Part shown: in pieces, positions 14,995 to 21,346 of the stretch
Position numbering within the stretch: position 1 is the stretch's first letter
How the letters are laid out: every line of letters begins with the position of its first letter
Assembly (NCBI GenBank): GCA_002353205.1
Contig: DEJE01000049.1
Coordinates: 971-22,756 of the forward strand
DNA from: Prevotella sp. UBA2756
Lineage (GTDB): Bacteria > Bacteroidota > Bacteroidia > Bacteroidales > Bacteroidaceae
Direction: 5' to 3'
Length of the DNA: 21,786 nucleotides
Notes under the pieces: generated by a model
Databases searched by the model: none
What the model was told of the DNA's origin: nothing
What the model saw: only the letters and a program-made list of their open reading frames with translations
Position numbers and translations under genes: made by a program

Positions 14995-15124
14995 ACTTGG
15001 CTTGAGAATGGCTGACAAAGGTACAACAATGCGCAAGCACCAACTAACGGCTGTTATATAAAGATGTAGATAAAAGCTCTTTTCTTAGACCGTTTTTCTA
15101 TTCTTATAACCTCTATTATAATGA

Positions 15125-15162
15125 GAATCCCCCATGGTCGGCCGTGAAATCATGGGGGATTC
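15125..15162. terminator. Convergent terminator between ampG-like gene and aguB
   Basis: GAATCCCCCATG (15125-15136) pairs with CATGGGGGATTC (15151-15162), a 12-bp stem with a 14-nt loop. It lies between two genes that converge on it and is followed by TTTG on the plus strand; it probably serves both. Confidence 0.75.
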
Positions 15163-15166
15163 TTTG

Positions 15167-16129
15167 TCAATCGATGAACCGCCTCGTTATTTCTTCGTAC
15201 TCATCGATGCGCCGGTCGCGCAGGAAGGGCCACCAGCGGCGCACCTGCTCACTGTGGGCGAGGTCTACCGTCACGACGGCACACTCCTCATCGCTCTCGC
15301 TGGCGCGGTGGAGCATCTCGCCCTGCGGCCCGGCCACGAAGCTGCTGCCCCAGAACTGAATGCCTGCGCCGCCGTCGTCGCCTCCCCAGCGCAGTGGGGT
15401 GGGGGTGGTCTGCGTGCCCGACAGGATGATGGCGTTGCGTCGTTCGGCGGCCGACAGCTCTTCAGCCTCGAAGCCCACGCGGTTCACTGCCACCACGGGC
15501 AGACCGTTGGCCACGGCATGACCGCGCATCACCGTCGTCCAAGCCTCTCGCTGACGCTGCTGTTCCGCCTCGTCGTCGTTGGCGGCATAGCCGATGGCGG
15601 TGGGGTAGACGAGCAGTTCGGCTCCCTGCAGGGCCATCAGGCGCGCTGCCTCGGGGTACCACTGGTCCCAGCAGACGAGCACGCCGAGCCGTCCCACGCT
15701 GGTGTCGATGGGTCGGAAGCCGAGGTCGCCGGGGGTGAAGTAGAACTTCTCGTAGTAGGCGGGGTCGTCGGGGATGTGCATCTTGCGGTAGCATCCGGCA
15801 ATGGTGCCGTCGCTCTCTATCACCACGGCGGTGTTATGGTACAGTCCAGCGGAGCGCCGTTCAAAGAGCGATGTCACGATGACCACGCCCAGCCGTCGCG
15901 CCAGTTCGCCGTAGAAAGCTGTCGACGGTCCGGGAATCGTCTCGGCAAGGTCGAAGTTGTCCACATCCTCTATCTGACAGAAGTACACGCCGTTGTGCAA
16001 CTCCTGCAGCACGATGAGCTCAGCGCCGTCGTGTGCCAGCTGTTCTATCTTCGCTGCCAGCCGTCGCTGGTTCTTTTCCATGTCTGCAACATTGTGTTGC
16101 TGTACAATACCTATTTTCAGTTGTCGCAT
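15167..16129 (-). CDS. aguB: N-carbamoylputrescine amidase
   Basis: 320 residues from the ATG at 16127-16129. The enzyme hydrolyses N-carbamoylputrescine to putrescine, CO2 and ammonia, the last step of the agmatine route. It is a nitrilase-superfamily protein with the full Glu-Lys-Cys triad: E43 in LQELHNG, K116 in CYRKMHIPDD and C153 in VCWDQWYPEAAR. YYEKFYFTPGDLGF and the late GSSFVAGPQGE are also typical of AguB. Length is slightly above the usual ~290-300 because of a segment with GTQTTPTPLRWGGDDGG near residue 250. The agmatine deiminase gene lies on the same strand upstream with one gene between, so substrate assignment is well supported. An 8-bp tandem array begins 12 bp upstream of its start. 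Confidence 0.93.
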   Translation of the reverse strand: MRQLKIGIVQQHNVADMEKNQRRLAAKIEQLAHDGAELIVLQELHNGVYFCQIEDVDNFDLAETIPGPSTAFYGELARRLGVVIVTSLFERRSAGLYHNTAVVIESDGTIAGCYRKMHIPDDPAYYEKFYFTPGDLGFRPIDTSVGRLGVLVCWDQWYPEAARLMALQGAELLVYPTAIGYAANDDEAEQQRQREAWTTVMRGHAVANGLPVVAVNRVGFEAEELSAAERRNAIILSGTQTTPTPLRWGGDDGGAGIQFWGSSFVAGPQGEMLHRASESDEECAVVTVDLAHSEQVRRWWPFLRDRRIDEYEEITRRFID

Positions 16130-16140
16130 GTTTTTATAAG

Positions 16141-16220
16141 TTGACAAGTTGACAAGTTAACGAGTTGACAAGTTGACAAGTTGACGAGTTGACAAGTTGA
16201 CGAGTTGACAAGTTGACAGG
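16141..16220. repeat. Tandem array of ten 8-bp units (TTGACAAG)
   Basis: Ten consecutive octamers, seven-eight of the form TTGACAAG or its last-base variant and the rest TTGACGAG or TTAACGAG, fill the region upstream of aguB. The same octamer recurs three times at 17028-17051. Confidence 0.9.
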
Positions 16221-16270
16221 TGATAGTTGATTCTCCACTTTCCTTCTTCCACTTTCCACTTTTAACTCTT

Positions 16271-16353
16271 CACCTCCTCCCCTCGGGGAGGCCGGGAGGG
16301 GGCCCCTAATTCTTAACTCTTAACTAACATCCCCCTCGGGGGCTTGGGGGGTT
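16271..16353. repeat. GC-rich intergenic repeat, copy 1
   Basis: Two blocks joined by an AT-rich linker of CTTAACT units. Block 1 (16271-16302) reads CACCTCCTCCCCTCGGGGAG and continues with GCCGGGAGGGGG. Block 2 (16326-16353) contains AACATCCCCCTCGGGGGCTT and ends GGGGGGTT. Both have a central palindrome (CCCCTCGGGG, CCCCCTCGGGGG). Related copies lie at 17128-17191 and, inverted, at 19651-19677. Confidence 0.85.
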
Positions 16354-16558
16354 AAAAAAGGGGCCGCCCTTACAGCAGTTAGCCAAGTGGTCGTGCTGAG
16401 TGCGCTGTGTGCTGTGCGTCGTGCTGTTGTGCTGAACATGCGCCGTGAGGTGGCTTTCGCCATGTCGGCCGTTCCGTGCCGACGCCAGAGTATGATTGCA
16501 GGGATCATTTTTTTTCTTAGCTCACCCTGCCGTTCGGGCAGCCCCCGTTCCTATCTCC
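16354..16558. other. Non-coding stretch between aguB repeats and the DIP1984 gene
   Basis: About 200 bp with no convincing gene. On the minus strand a 62-codon frame (16320-16508) starts after a run of eight A and ends inside the GC-rich repeat with the tail QAPEGDVS; no family or good ribosome site supports it. A short CTGCC/GGCAG stem near 16530 has an A-rich, not T-rich, flank. Confidence 0.4.
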
Positions 16559-17011
16559 TTATTCCAGTTCCGTGGCGAAGTTGAGCGCCTGTATCTCCAT
16601 GTCGAGCAGTCGGAACTCCTTCGCGTGCTTGTCGATCTGTTTGCGCAGGGCGGGCACGTCGACGGTCGTCACATACTTGATCTCGTTGCGCCCGTAGCGG
16701 TCCTGCGACTGCGACGCGCGGTCGAACGCTTCGCGAAGCACCTGCAGGCGTTTGCCCAGCACGTCGCGCTCGGCCATCATCATTGTGAGCGTCTTACCGT
16801 CCTTCGTGGTGTGCATGTTTGTGGCGTTGATGCGGAACATGATGTCTTGCAGCTGCGTCAGACAGCTGTCCAGTTCCTTCATCAGCTCTGTCGGTTCTTC
16901 GGCGGGTTTGTCGCCCTCCTGCACCTTCATGTTGTTGAGCAGTCGCGCTTTCAGCTGTTCGATGCGCGTCTGCAGATCCTTGCGGATGCTCAGTCCTTCT
17001 GCCAGTTTCAT
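16559..17011 (-). CDS. DIP1984-family protein (septicolysin-like)
   Basis: 150 residues, almost entirely helical with coiled-coil character and no signal peptide. The sequence fits the DIP1984 family: MKLAEGLSIRKDLQTRIEQL at the start, ARLLNNMKVQEGDKPAEEPTE at about 22-42, RINATNMHT near 61-69 and a late VPALRKQIDKHAKEFRLLD. Length is normal for the family. The biochemical role is unknown; some members have been named septicolysin, a label that does not prove toxin activity. It lies between the agmatine deiminase and N-carbamoylputrescine amidase genes on the same strand, separated from both by long repeat-filled spacers, so co-transcription is possible but not assured. Confidence 0.8.
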   Translation of the reverse strand: MKLAEGLSIRKDLQTRIEQLKARLLNNMKVQEGDKPAEEPTELMKELDSCLTQLQDIMFRINATNMHTTKDGKTLTMMMAERDVLGKRLQVLREAFDRASQSQDRYGRNEIKYVTTVDVPALRKQIDKHAKEFRLLDMEIQALNFATELE

Positions 17012-17027
17012 AATTATATATTTTTAG

Positions 17028-17051
17028 TTGACGAGTTGACAAGTTGACGAG
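17028..17051. repeat. Second, short array of the 8-bp unit
   Basis: Three octamers TTGACGAG, TTGACAAG, TTGACGAG lie 17 bp upstream of the DIP1984 start codon, the same unit and orientation as the ten-copy array upstream of aguB. Confidence 0.8.
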
Positions 17052-17127
17052 TTATTTCTCCACTCTCCACTTTCCACTTTCCGTTTTCCACTCTTAACTC
17101 TTAATTCTTAACTCTTAACTCTTAACT

Positions 17128-17191
17128 AACATCCCCCTCGGGGGCTTGGGGGGTTATTCACCTCCTCCCCTCGGGGAGGCCGGGAGGGGGG
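17128..17191. repeat. GC-rich intergenic repeat, copy 2, blocks in swapped order
   Basis: Block 2 (17128-17155) comes first and block 1 (17159-17191) second, the reverse of copy 1 although each block keeps its orientation. It is flanked by tracts of CTTAACT/CTTAATT at 17091-17127 and 17194-17225, the latter entering the 3' end of aguA. Confidence 0.85.
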
Positions 17192-17208
17192 TCCTAATTC
17201 TTAATTCT

Positions 17209-18243
17209 TCACTCTTCACTCTTAATTAAAAGAGGATACTGCATCGTGCAGCAGTGTATCGACCCATGTTGTCGGATGATGGTGCGGCTGTCGATGCCGA
17301 TCATCTCGCGGTCGGGAAAGGCGTTGGCGATGATACCCATCGCCTTGCTGTCGTTGTCCGACTGCCCGTAGGTAGGCACCAGCACGGCCCCGTTGATGAC
17401 GAGGAAGTTGGCATAGGTCGCCGGCAGCCGTTCGCCGTCGTCGCTGATGGCGTCGGCCATGGGCAACCGCAACAGCCGGTAGGGCTTCCCCTCGGCCGTT
17501 CGCAGGCTCTCCAGCTGCTGCTCCATGGCCTTGAGGTCGTCGTAGTGCTCGTCGTCAGGGTCGTCGCATCCTATATATAATAAGGTGTCGTGTGGAGCGA
17601 TGCGCACCAGCGTGTCTATATGTCCGTCGGTATCGTCGCCCGCCAGGTGTCCGTGGTCGATCCACACCACGCGGTTGGCCCTGAGCCGTCGTTTCAGTTC
17701 CTCCTCTATCTGCTGCTTCGTGAGCGGCTGGTTGCGGTTAGGAGCGAGCAGACAGCCCGTGGTGGTGAAGATGGTGCCGCGCCCGTCGCTCTCGATGCTT
17801 CCCCCTTCGAGCACGAAGTCGTTCTGGTCCGAGTAGGTTCCGGGCAACCGATGGTGCTCGGCGAGGCTGCGGTTGATGGCATTGTCGCGCTCGGCGGCGA
17901 ATTTCATGCCCCATCCGTTGAACCGGAAGTCGAGCAGCGTGCCGTCGGAGAGCGTCAGGAAGGCGTGGTCGCGCGCCCAGGTGTCGTCGGTGGGGCACTC
18001 GTGGAACACCACGTTGTCCATCTCCACCTCCCCTTCGATCATCAGCCTCACCCGTTCGGCGTCGGGAGCCACGATGATGAGGCGTTCGCGGGCGGCGATG
18101 GCGCGCGCCATCTCGATGTATGTGCCCGTGATGTCGGCCAGGTAGGGCGCCCAGTCGGTGTCGGCGTGCGGCCACGTCAGCTGCACGCCCCATTGCGGAG
18201 CCCATTCGGCAGGCATCCTCACGGTGTCGGTGGTCATCGTCAT
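17209..18243 (-). CDS. aguA: Agmatine deiminase
   Basis: 344 residues from the ATG at 18241-18243, the first ATG after a well-formed promoter at 18260-18291. The enzyme converts agmatine to N-carbamoylputrescine and ammonia. It belongs to the guanidine-modifying (PAD-like) superfamily: PAEWAPQWGVQLTWPH at the start, TWARDHAF with D92, FNGWGMKF at 108-114, LEGGSIESDG at 145-154, DTDGHIDTL with H208, and the catalytic Cys at C331 in GSIHCCTMQYP. Family members usually end just after this motif; here six residues (LLIKSEE region) are read from a CTTAATT/CTTCACT repeat tract, so the natural stop seems to have been displaced. With aguB it gives a two-step putrescine route. Confidence 0.94.
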   Translation of the reverse strand: MTMTTDTVRMPAEWAPQWGVQLTWPHADTDWAPYLADITGTYIEMARAIAARERLIIVAPDAERVRLMIEGEVEMDNVVFHECPTDDTWARDHAFLTLSDGTLLDFRFNGWGMKFAAERDNAINRSLAEHHRLPGTYSDQNDFVLEGGSIESDGRGTIFTTTGCLLAPNRNQPLTKQQIEEELKRRLRANRVVWIDHGHLAGDDTDGHIDTLVRIAPHDTLLYIGCDDPDDEHYDDLKAMEQQLESLRTAEGKPYRLLRLPMADAISDDGERLPATYANFLVINGAVLVPTYGQSDNDSKAMGIIANAFPDREMIGIDSRTIIRQHGSIHCCTMQYPLLIKSEE

Positions 18244-18259
18244 TTCTCTGTTTTTCGTG

Positions 18260-18291
18260 CAAATATAGTGAAAAGGTGCCACACCGACAAA
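18260..18291 (-). promoter_or_regulatory. Bacteroidetes-type promoter for aguA
   Basis: Minus-strand -33 TTTG (18288-18291), 20-bp spacer and -7 TATATTTG (18260-18267) match the consensus; the chosen aguA ATG is 16 bp further on. Confidence 0.78.
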
Positions 18292-18346
18292 TGTTTTCCC
18301 TTTTATTTGACCGCGAGAGGGCGTTTTTGAAAAATCTTCCCGATAA

Positions 18347-18378
18347 TTTGGTGGAATGGATGAAATGTCGTATCTTCG
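18347..18378 (+). promoter_or_regulatory. Bacteroidetes-type promoter for the fetA-like/fetB pair
   Basis: TTTG at 18347-18350, a 20-bp spacer and TATCTTCG (one mismatch to TAnnTTTG) at 18371-18378. Transcription from here excludes in-frame ATGs upstream and supports the start at 18396. Confidence 0.65.
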
Positions 18379-18395
18379 CACGCAAATACGACGTG

Positions 18396-18833
18396 ATGAC
18401 ACTCGAGATCAAGGATGGTGAGCTGAAAGGCGCCTTCGCCGACCTCTCCTTCATCGTGCGTGGGGGCGAGATGCGGGTGCTCAGCGGTCGCAGTAGGGGC
18501 GGATGCACCGAGCTGCTGCTGGCTGTGATGGGCGTGGTGGCGCTCGACGGCGGCTTCGTCACCGTCGACGGCGAGGTGGTCAGCGAGCGTTCGGCTGCCT
18601 ATATGCGGCGGCTGATGGGCTACGTGCCGCGCTCCCTCCATCTGCCCGACGGCTCCGACCGTCTCCTCTCGGAGGCCCAGCTCCACGCGAAGCTCCTCGC
18701 CGAGGTGGCTGCTGCGCGCAAGGCCATCGTCCTCGTCGACGGCATCGACGACGACAGCCAGCTGGCCGTGTGCCGGACGATGGCTGCCGAGGGTGCCGCC
18801 GTGCTCGTTGTCACCGACAGAGAAGAAGAATGA
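18396..18833 (+). CDS. Degenerate FetA-like ABC ATPase domain protein
   Basis: 145 residues from the ATG at 18396, placed by the promoter at 18347-18378. Position before fetB and the layout mark it as a FetA (YbbL) homologue, the ATPase of an iron-export-type ABC system. Yet every catalytic element is changed: the Walker A region is GRSRGGCT (31-38) with Cys37 where Lys is expected; the stretch that should hold the LSGGQ signature, some 70-80 residues, is missing between LLSEAQLHAKLL and AARKAIVLV; Walker B is IVLVDGID with no DE pair; the switch His is absent in VVTDREE. Family length is ~200-225. The reading frame is intact, and its stop overlaps the next start closely (TGATATG), so it is still translated with fetB. 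Probably a non-hydrolysing partner or a gene in decay. Confidence 0.65.
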   Translation: MTLEIKDGELKGAFADLSFIVRGGEMRVLSGRSRGGCTELLLAVMGVVALDGGFVTVDGEVVSERSAAYMRRLMGYVPRSLHLPDGSDRLLSEAQLHAKLLAEVAAARKAIVLVDGIDDDSQLAVCRTMAAEGAAVLVVTDREEE

Positions 18834-18834
18834 T

Positions 18835-19683
18835 ATGAACATAACAGTATTAGGAATTATCCTCGGCCTGCTGCCGGCCCTGCTGCCGCTCTATGTCCTC
18901 TACGCCCTCGGGGCGAAGAGTTTCCGCCCGATGGCCATCGGCGCGGTGCGCATGGTGGTGCAGCTCGCGCTCGTGGCCCTCTACCTCTTCTGGCTCTTCA
19001 AGGCCGACAGCGTGTGGCTCTCGGCCCTTTGGCTGTTGGTCATGGTGCTCGTGGCGGTGGCGTTGACGCTGCCGCGCGCCCGTCTGCGCCCGCGCCTGAT
19101 GCTGCTCCCCGTGGCTGCCAGCGTGCTGGTGAGCACGCTCGTGGTGGGCTTCTACCTGCTGCTGGCCGTCGTCCAGGCCGACGATGTGCTGGCCGCGCGC
19201 TGGCTGGTGCCCGTCATGGGGGCCCTGCTGGCCATCGAGAGCGAGACGTGTCCGCTGGTGCTGCGCGAGTATTTCGTCGGACTGTCGCGCTTCAGCTCCA
19301 CCTACTATTTCCACCTCGGCAACGGATACCCGTGGTGGAAGGCCGTCATGCCGATGCTCAGCCGAGCCTTCGACCGCGGACTCATGCGCATGGCCTCGCG
19401 GATGACCATCACCGGACTGGTGATGCTCCCCCTGCTGCTCACCGGTCTGCTCCTTGGCGGTGCCGATGTGCTGTCGGCGGTGGTGGCCACGGCGGCCATC
19501 CTCTTCGGCGGTCTGTGTGCCTCGGTGCTCACCGTGCTCCTCGTCATCATCGTCTCCCACCGTCTGATCATCGATAAGCGCGGTAAACTGAGCGATGTGG
19601 TGAGAATGAAGGCCCCACCCCAGCCCTCCCCGAAGGAGAGGGAGAAAGGGACCCCCCAAGCCCCCGAGGGGGATGTTAGTTAA
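18835..19683 (+). CDS. fetB: FetB/YbbM-family ABC permease (UPF0014)
   Basis: 282 residues, start ATG at 18835, 1 bp after the stop of the FetA-like gene. FetB is the membrane part of a transporter linked to iron efflux and oxidative-stress resistance in E. coli. About seven hydrophobic segments are visible; the conserved cytoplasmic coupling region reads FHLGNGYPWWKAVMPMLSRAFDRGLMRM at about 173-200 (ends GLMRMASRMTITGLV), followed by two more TM helices. The last ~25 residues (from MKAPPQPSPKEREK to APEGDVS) are Pro/Lys-rich, unlike the family, and are encoded by the inverted GC-rich repeat at 19605-19684. The natural end was probably near KRGKLSDVV. With no working ATPase next to it, its energy source is unclear. 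Confidence 0.85.
   Translation: MNITVLGIILGLLPALLPLYVLYALGAKSFRPMAIGAVRMVVQLALVALYLFWLFKADSVWLSALWLLVMVLVAVALTLPRARLRPRLMLLPVAASVLVSTLVVGFYLLLAVVQADDVLAARWLVPVMGALLAIESETCPLVLREYFVGLSRFSSTYYFHLGNGYPWWKAVMPMLSRAFDRGLMRMASRMTITGLVMLPLLLTGLLLGGADVLSAVVATAAILFGGLCASVLTVLLVIIVSHRLIIDKRGKLSDVVRMKAPPQPSPKEREKGTPQAPEGDVS
19651..19677. repeat. GC-rich intergenic repeat, copy 3 (inverted, inside fetB 3' end)
   Basis: ACCCCCCAAGCCCCCGAGGG followed by GGATGTT is the reverse complement of block 2 of the repeats at 16326 and 17128. A related C-rich stretch (19605-19650, CCCAGCCCTCCCCGAAGGAG) precedes it. The fetB stop codon is the TAA of the GTTAGTTAAGAG end of the repeat. Confidence 0.8.
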
Positions 19684-19717
19684 GAGTGGAAAGTGGAAAA
19701 TCACCTCTCCACTATCA

Positions 19718-19748
19718 ATTATGAATTATGCATTATGAATTATGAATT
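19718..19748. repeat. 7-bp tandem repeat containing the nuclease start codon
   Basis: Four units ATTATGA, ATTATGC, ATTATGA, ATTATGA and a partial ATT. Each unit carries an ATG but only the one at 19735-19737 is in frame with the nuclease. Confidence 0.8.
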
Positions 19749-20625
19749 AAAAAAATATGTGTGGATCCTGGGCCTGAGCATCGCGCTCACGGCGTGCAGG
19801 GGCAACAGCAACGGGCAGGATGCGGCCGCGCAGGACCTGGGCGAGGAGGCTACCTCCTTCTTCCAGCAGAGCACGAACGCATCGGAACAGAACAGCGACA
19901 GCCGCGACGCATCGCAACAGAAGAAGAACAAGAAGCGGGCACGAAAGGGCGGCATCGAGGTGCCGGCGCCCATCGAGGGCTCCGACGAGATCATCCTCAG
20001 CCGCATCGGCTACACCACAAGCTATAACCCCTCGACGAAGATCCCCAACTGGGTGGCGTGGCACCTCACCGCTGCCCACACCAACGGTCATAGCGACCGC
20101 CACGAGAACATGTTCCACGAGGATACCGACGTGCCACAGCCGCGTGTCACCGACGACGACTACTACAACTCGGGCTTCGACCGCGGTCACATGTGCCCCG
20201 CAGGCGATAACAAATGGGACCGCGAGGCGCTGCGCGAGACGTTCCTCTTCACCAACATGTGCCCGCAGGTGCACCGCCTGAACAGCGGACCGTGGAACGA
20301 CCTCGAGATAGCCTGCCGACGGTGGGCACGGCAGTACGGCGACCTCTACATCGTGTGCGGACCGCTGCTCGACGACGGCCGGCACCGCACCATCGGACGG
20401 CGACGCGTGGTGGTGCCCGAGCGCTTCTTCAAAGTGGTGCTCGCCATGGACGGCAAGCCCAAGGCCATCGGCTTCATCTACGACAACAACGGCCGCAACA
20501 GCGAGAAGATGTTCTCGCATGCCACCACCGTCGACGAGGTGGAGCGCCTCACCGGCATCGACTTCTTCCCGCAGCTCGACGACAAGATAGAGGATGTGGT
20601 GGAGGCCACGCGCGGATACTTCTGA
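19735..20625 (+). CDS. DNA/RNA non-specific endonuclease, secreted lipoprotein
   Basis: 296 residues from the ATG at 19735; a GTG at 19693 would add 14 residues made only of repeat sequence. The N-terminus is a lipoprotein signal (KKYVWILGLSIALTAC) with Cys21 as anchor, then a Gln/Ser/Asn and Lys-rich linker to about residue 72. The rest is a NucA/Serratia-type beta-beta-alpha-metal nuclease: GFDRGHMCPAGD with catalytic His152, NMCPQVHRLNSGPWNDLE with metal-binding Asn183 and Glu191, and GPLLDDGRHRTIGRRRVVVP. It would cut DNA and RNA outside the cytoplasm, for example for nutrient scavenging. The gene is 51 bp after fetB and may share its transcript. No inhibitor gene is next to it, as expected for an exported enzyme. 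Confidence 0.92.
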   Translation: MNYELKKYVWILGLSIALTACRGNSNGQDAAAQDLGEEATSFFQQSTNASEQNSDSRDASQQKKNKKRARKGGIEVPAPIEGSDEIILSRIGYTTSYNPSTKIPNWVAWHLTAAHTNGHSDRHENMFHEDTDVPQPRVTDDDYYNSGFDRGHMCPAGDNKWDREALRETFLFTNMCPQVHRLNSGPWNDLEIACRRWARQYGDLYIVCGPLLDDGRHRTIGRRRVVVPERFFKVVLAMDGKPKAIGFIYDNNGRNSEKMFSHATTVDEVERLTGIDFFPQLDDKIEDVVEATRGYF

Positions 20626-20772
20626 ATTATCCTTACAAAAAGCTCGTTTTGGCGCTCTGTGGCTGCAAAATTCTGAAATTAAAATCCCACGGCCGAATCT
20701 GAGCGATTCTCGCGAGAGTTGTAACGCACTGAAAACAAGTATCTTGTCTTTTCTTTACATTTCCGTCGTTTC

Positions 20773-20882
20773 CAAAATGGCTCATTCTGAACTCCAGAAT
20801 GGGCCATTTTGCGTTGCAGAATGCGTCATTTTGAAGCGCAGAATGCGTCATTTCGGAGTGTAAAATGGCTCATTTTGAAAAT
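20773..20882. repeat. Five tandem 22-bp units with internal dyad symmetry
   Basis: Units start at 20773, 20795, 20817, 20839 and 20861. Each has a core like AAAATGGCTCATTTT or GAATGCGTCATTTT, an imperfect palindrome, followed by a variable 7-8 bp spacer. Units differ by several bases, so the array is old or under relaxed constraint in the spacers. Confidence 0.85.
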
Positions 20883-21099
20883 CAGAACGAAAAAATCCAC
20901 GATTTTGTTCAATTCTTTTACCGTCTCAGAACGATTCGTCTCTCTAAAACGATCAAAAATTCATGCAAAAAAATCTGGTTAAAATAGTTGACAAAGTGGC
21001 ATTTTAAATCTCACACAGAAATCGCAGAAATCACAGAAAAAACTCATTCCCCCGAGGGGGAGGGTATAGCCAGTTCGAACTGAGGACAGGGCCCCCGTT

Positions 21100-21220
21100 C
21101 TGGCGAATTTGCAATTCGCCAGCATTGAGTATCAGGATTTGCAATCCGAAAGAAACACAACGATGCATAAGCGCATTACAAATGCTTATACTCACTGCGA
21201 GCGAATTTCAAATTCGCTCG
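21100..21220. repeat. Cluster of three REP-like hairpins
   Basis: CTGGCGAATT-TGC-AATTCGCCAG (21100-21122), GGATT-TGC-AATCC (21135-21147) and CGAGCGAATT-TCA-AATTCGCTCG (21198-21220) are perfect stems with 3-nt loops and a shared G(A/G)ATT core. A CAGTTCGAACTG palindrome lies at 21071-21082 and part of it (CGAACTGAG) recurs after the last hairpin. Confidence 0.8.
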
Positions 21221-21290
21221 AACTGAGAGAAAAATTGCACTGTTTAAGATTCTTTAAGGAGCAGCTAACGCGCCTTAACGATTTTATTTG

Positions 21291-21298
21291 TAAATTTG
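21291..21298 (+). promoter_or_regulatory. Candidate -7 element for the BspA-like gene
   Basis: TAAATTTG fits TAnnTTTG, 48 bp before the ATG at 21347. No TTTG is found at the usual -33 distance. Confidence 0.4.
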
Positions 21299-21346
21299 TA
21301 GCGAGAATCATCAACGCTAATAATAACCCAGTAAAACTATAACGAG

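Larger units (their letters stand above)
20626..21346. other. 720-bp non-coding region rich in repeats and hairpins
   Basis: No convincing gene lies here; short frames on both strands simply read through repeats. From left to right it holds a 10-bp palindrome TCTCGCGAGA (20708-20717), a 22-bp tandem array (20773-20882), an A-rich part, a fragment of the GC-rich repeat (TTCCCCCGAGGGGGA near 21046) and three GAATT/GGATT hairpins (21100-21220). It is much richer in A+T than the flanking genes. Confidence 0.7.

Noticed and set aside
16141..16220. Origin iterons
   Set aside because: An 8-bp unit is too short and simple, and no replication initiator gene is present.
16320..16508. 62-codon minus-strand frame ending in QAPEGDVS
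   Set aside because: Composition is Ala/Thr/Arg-rich with no family match I can recognise, and its end is simply the translated GC-rich repeat.
20773..20882. CRISPR array
   Set aside because: Units are contiguous and diverged with no 30-40 bp unique spacers, and there is no cas gene nearby.
21109..21342. 77-codon plus-strand frame before the BspA-like gene
   Set aside because: It reads straight through two of the three hairpins and has no ribosome site; better explained as non-coding repeat DNA.
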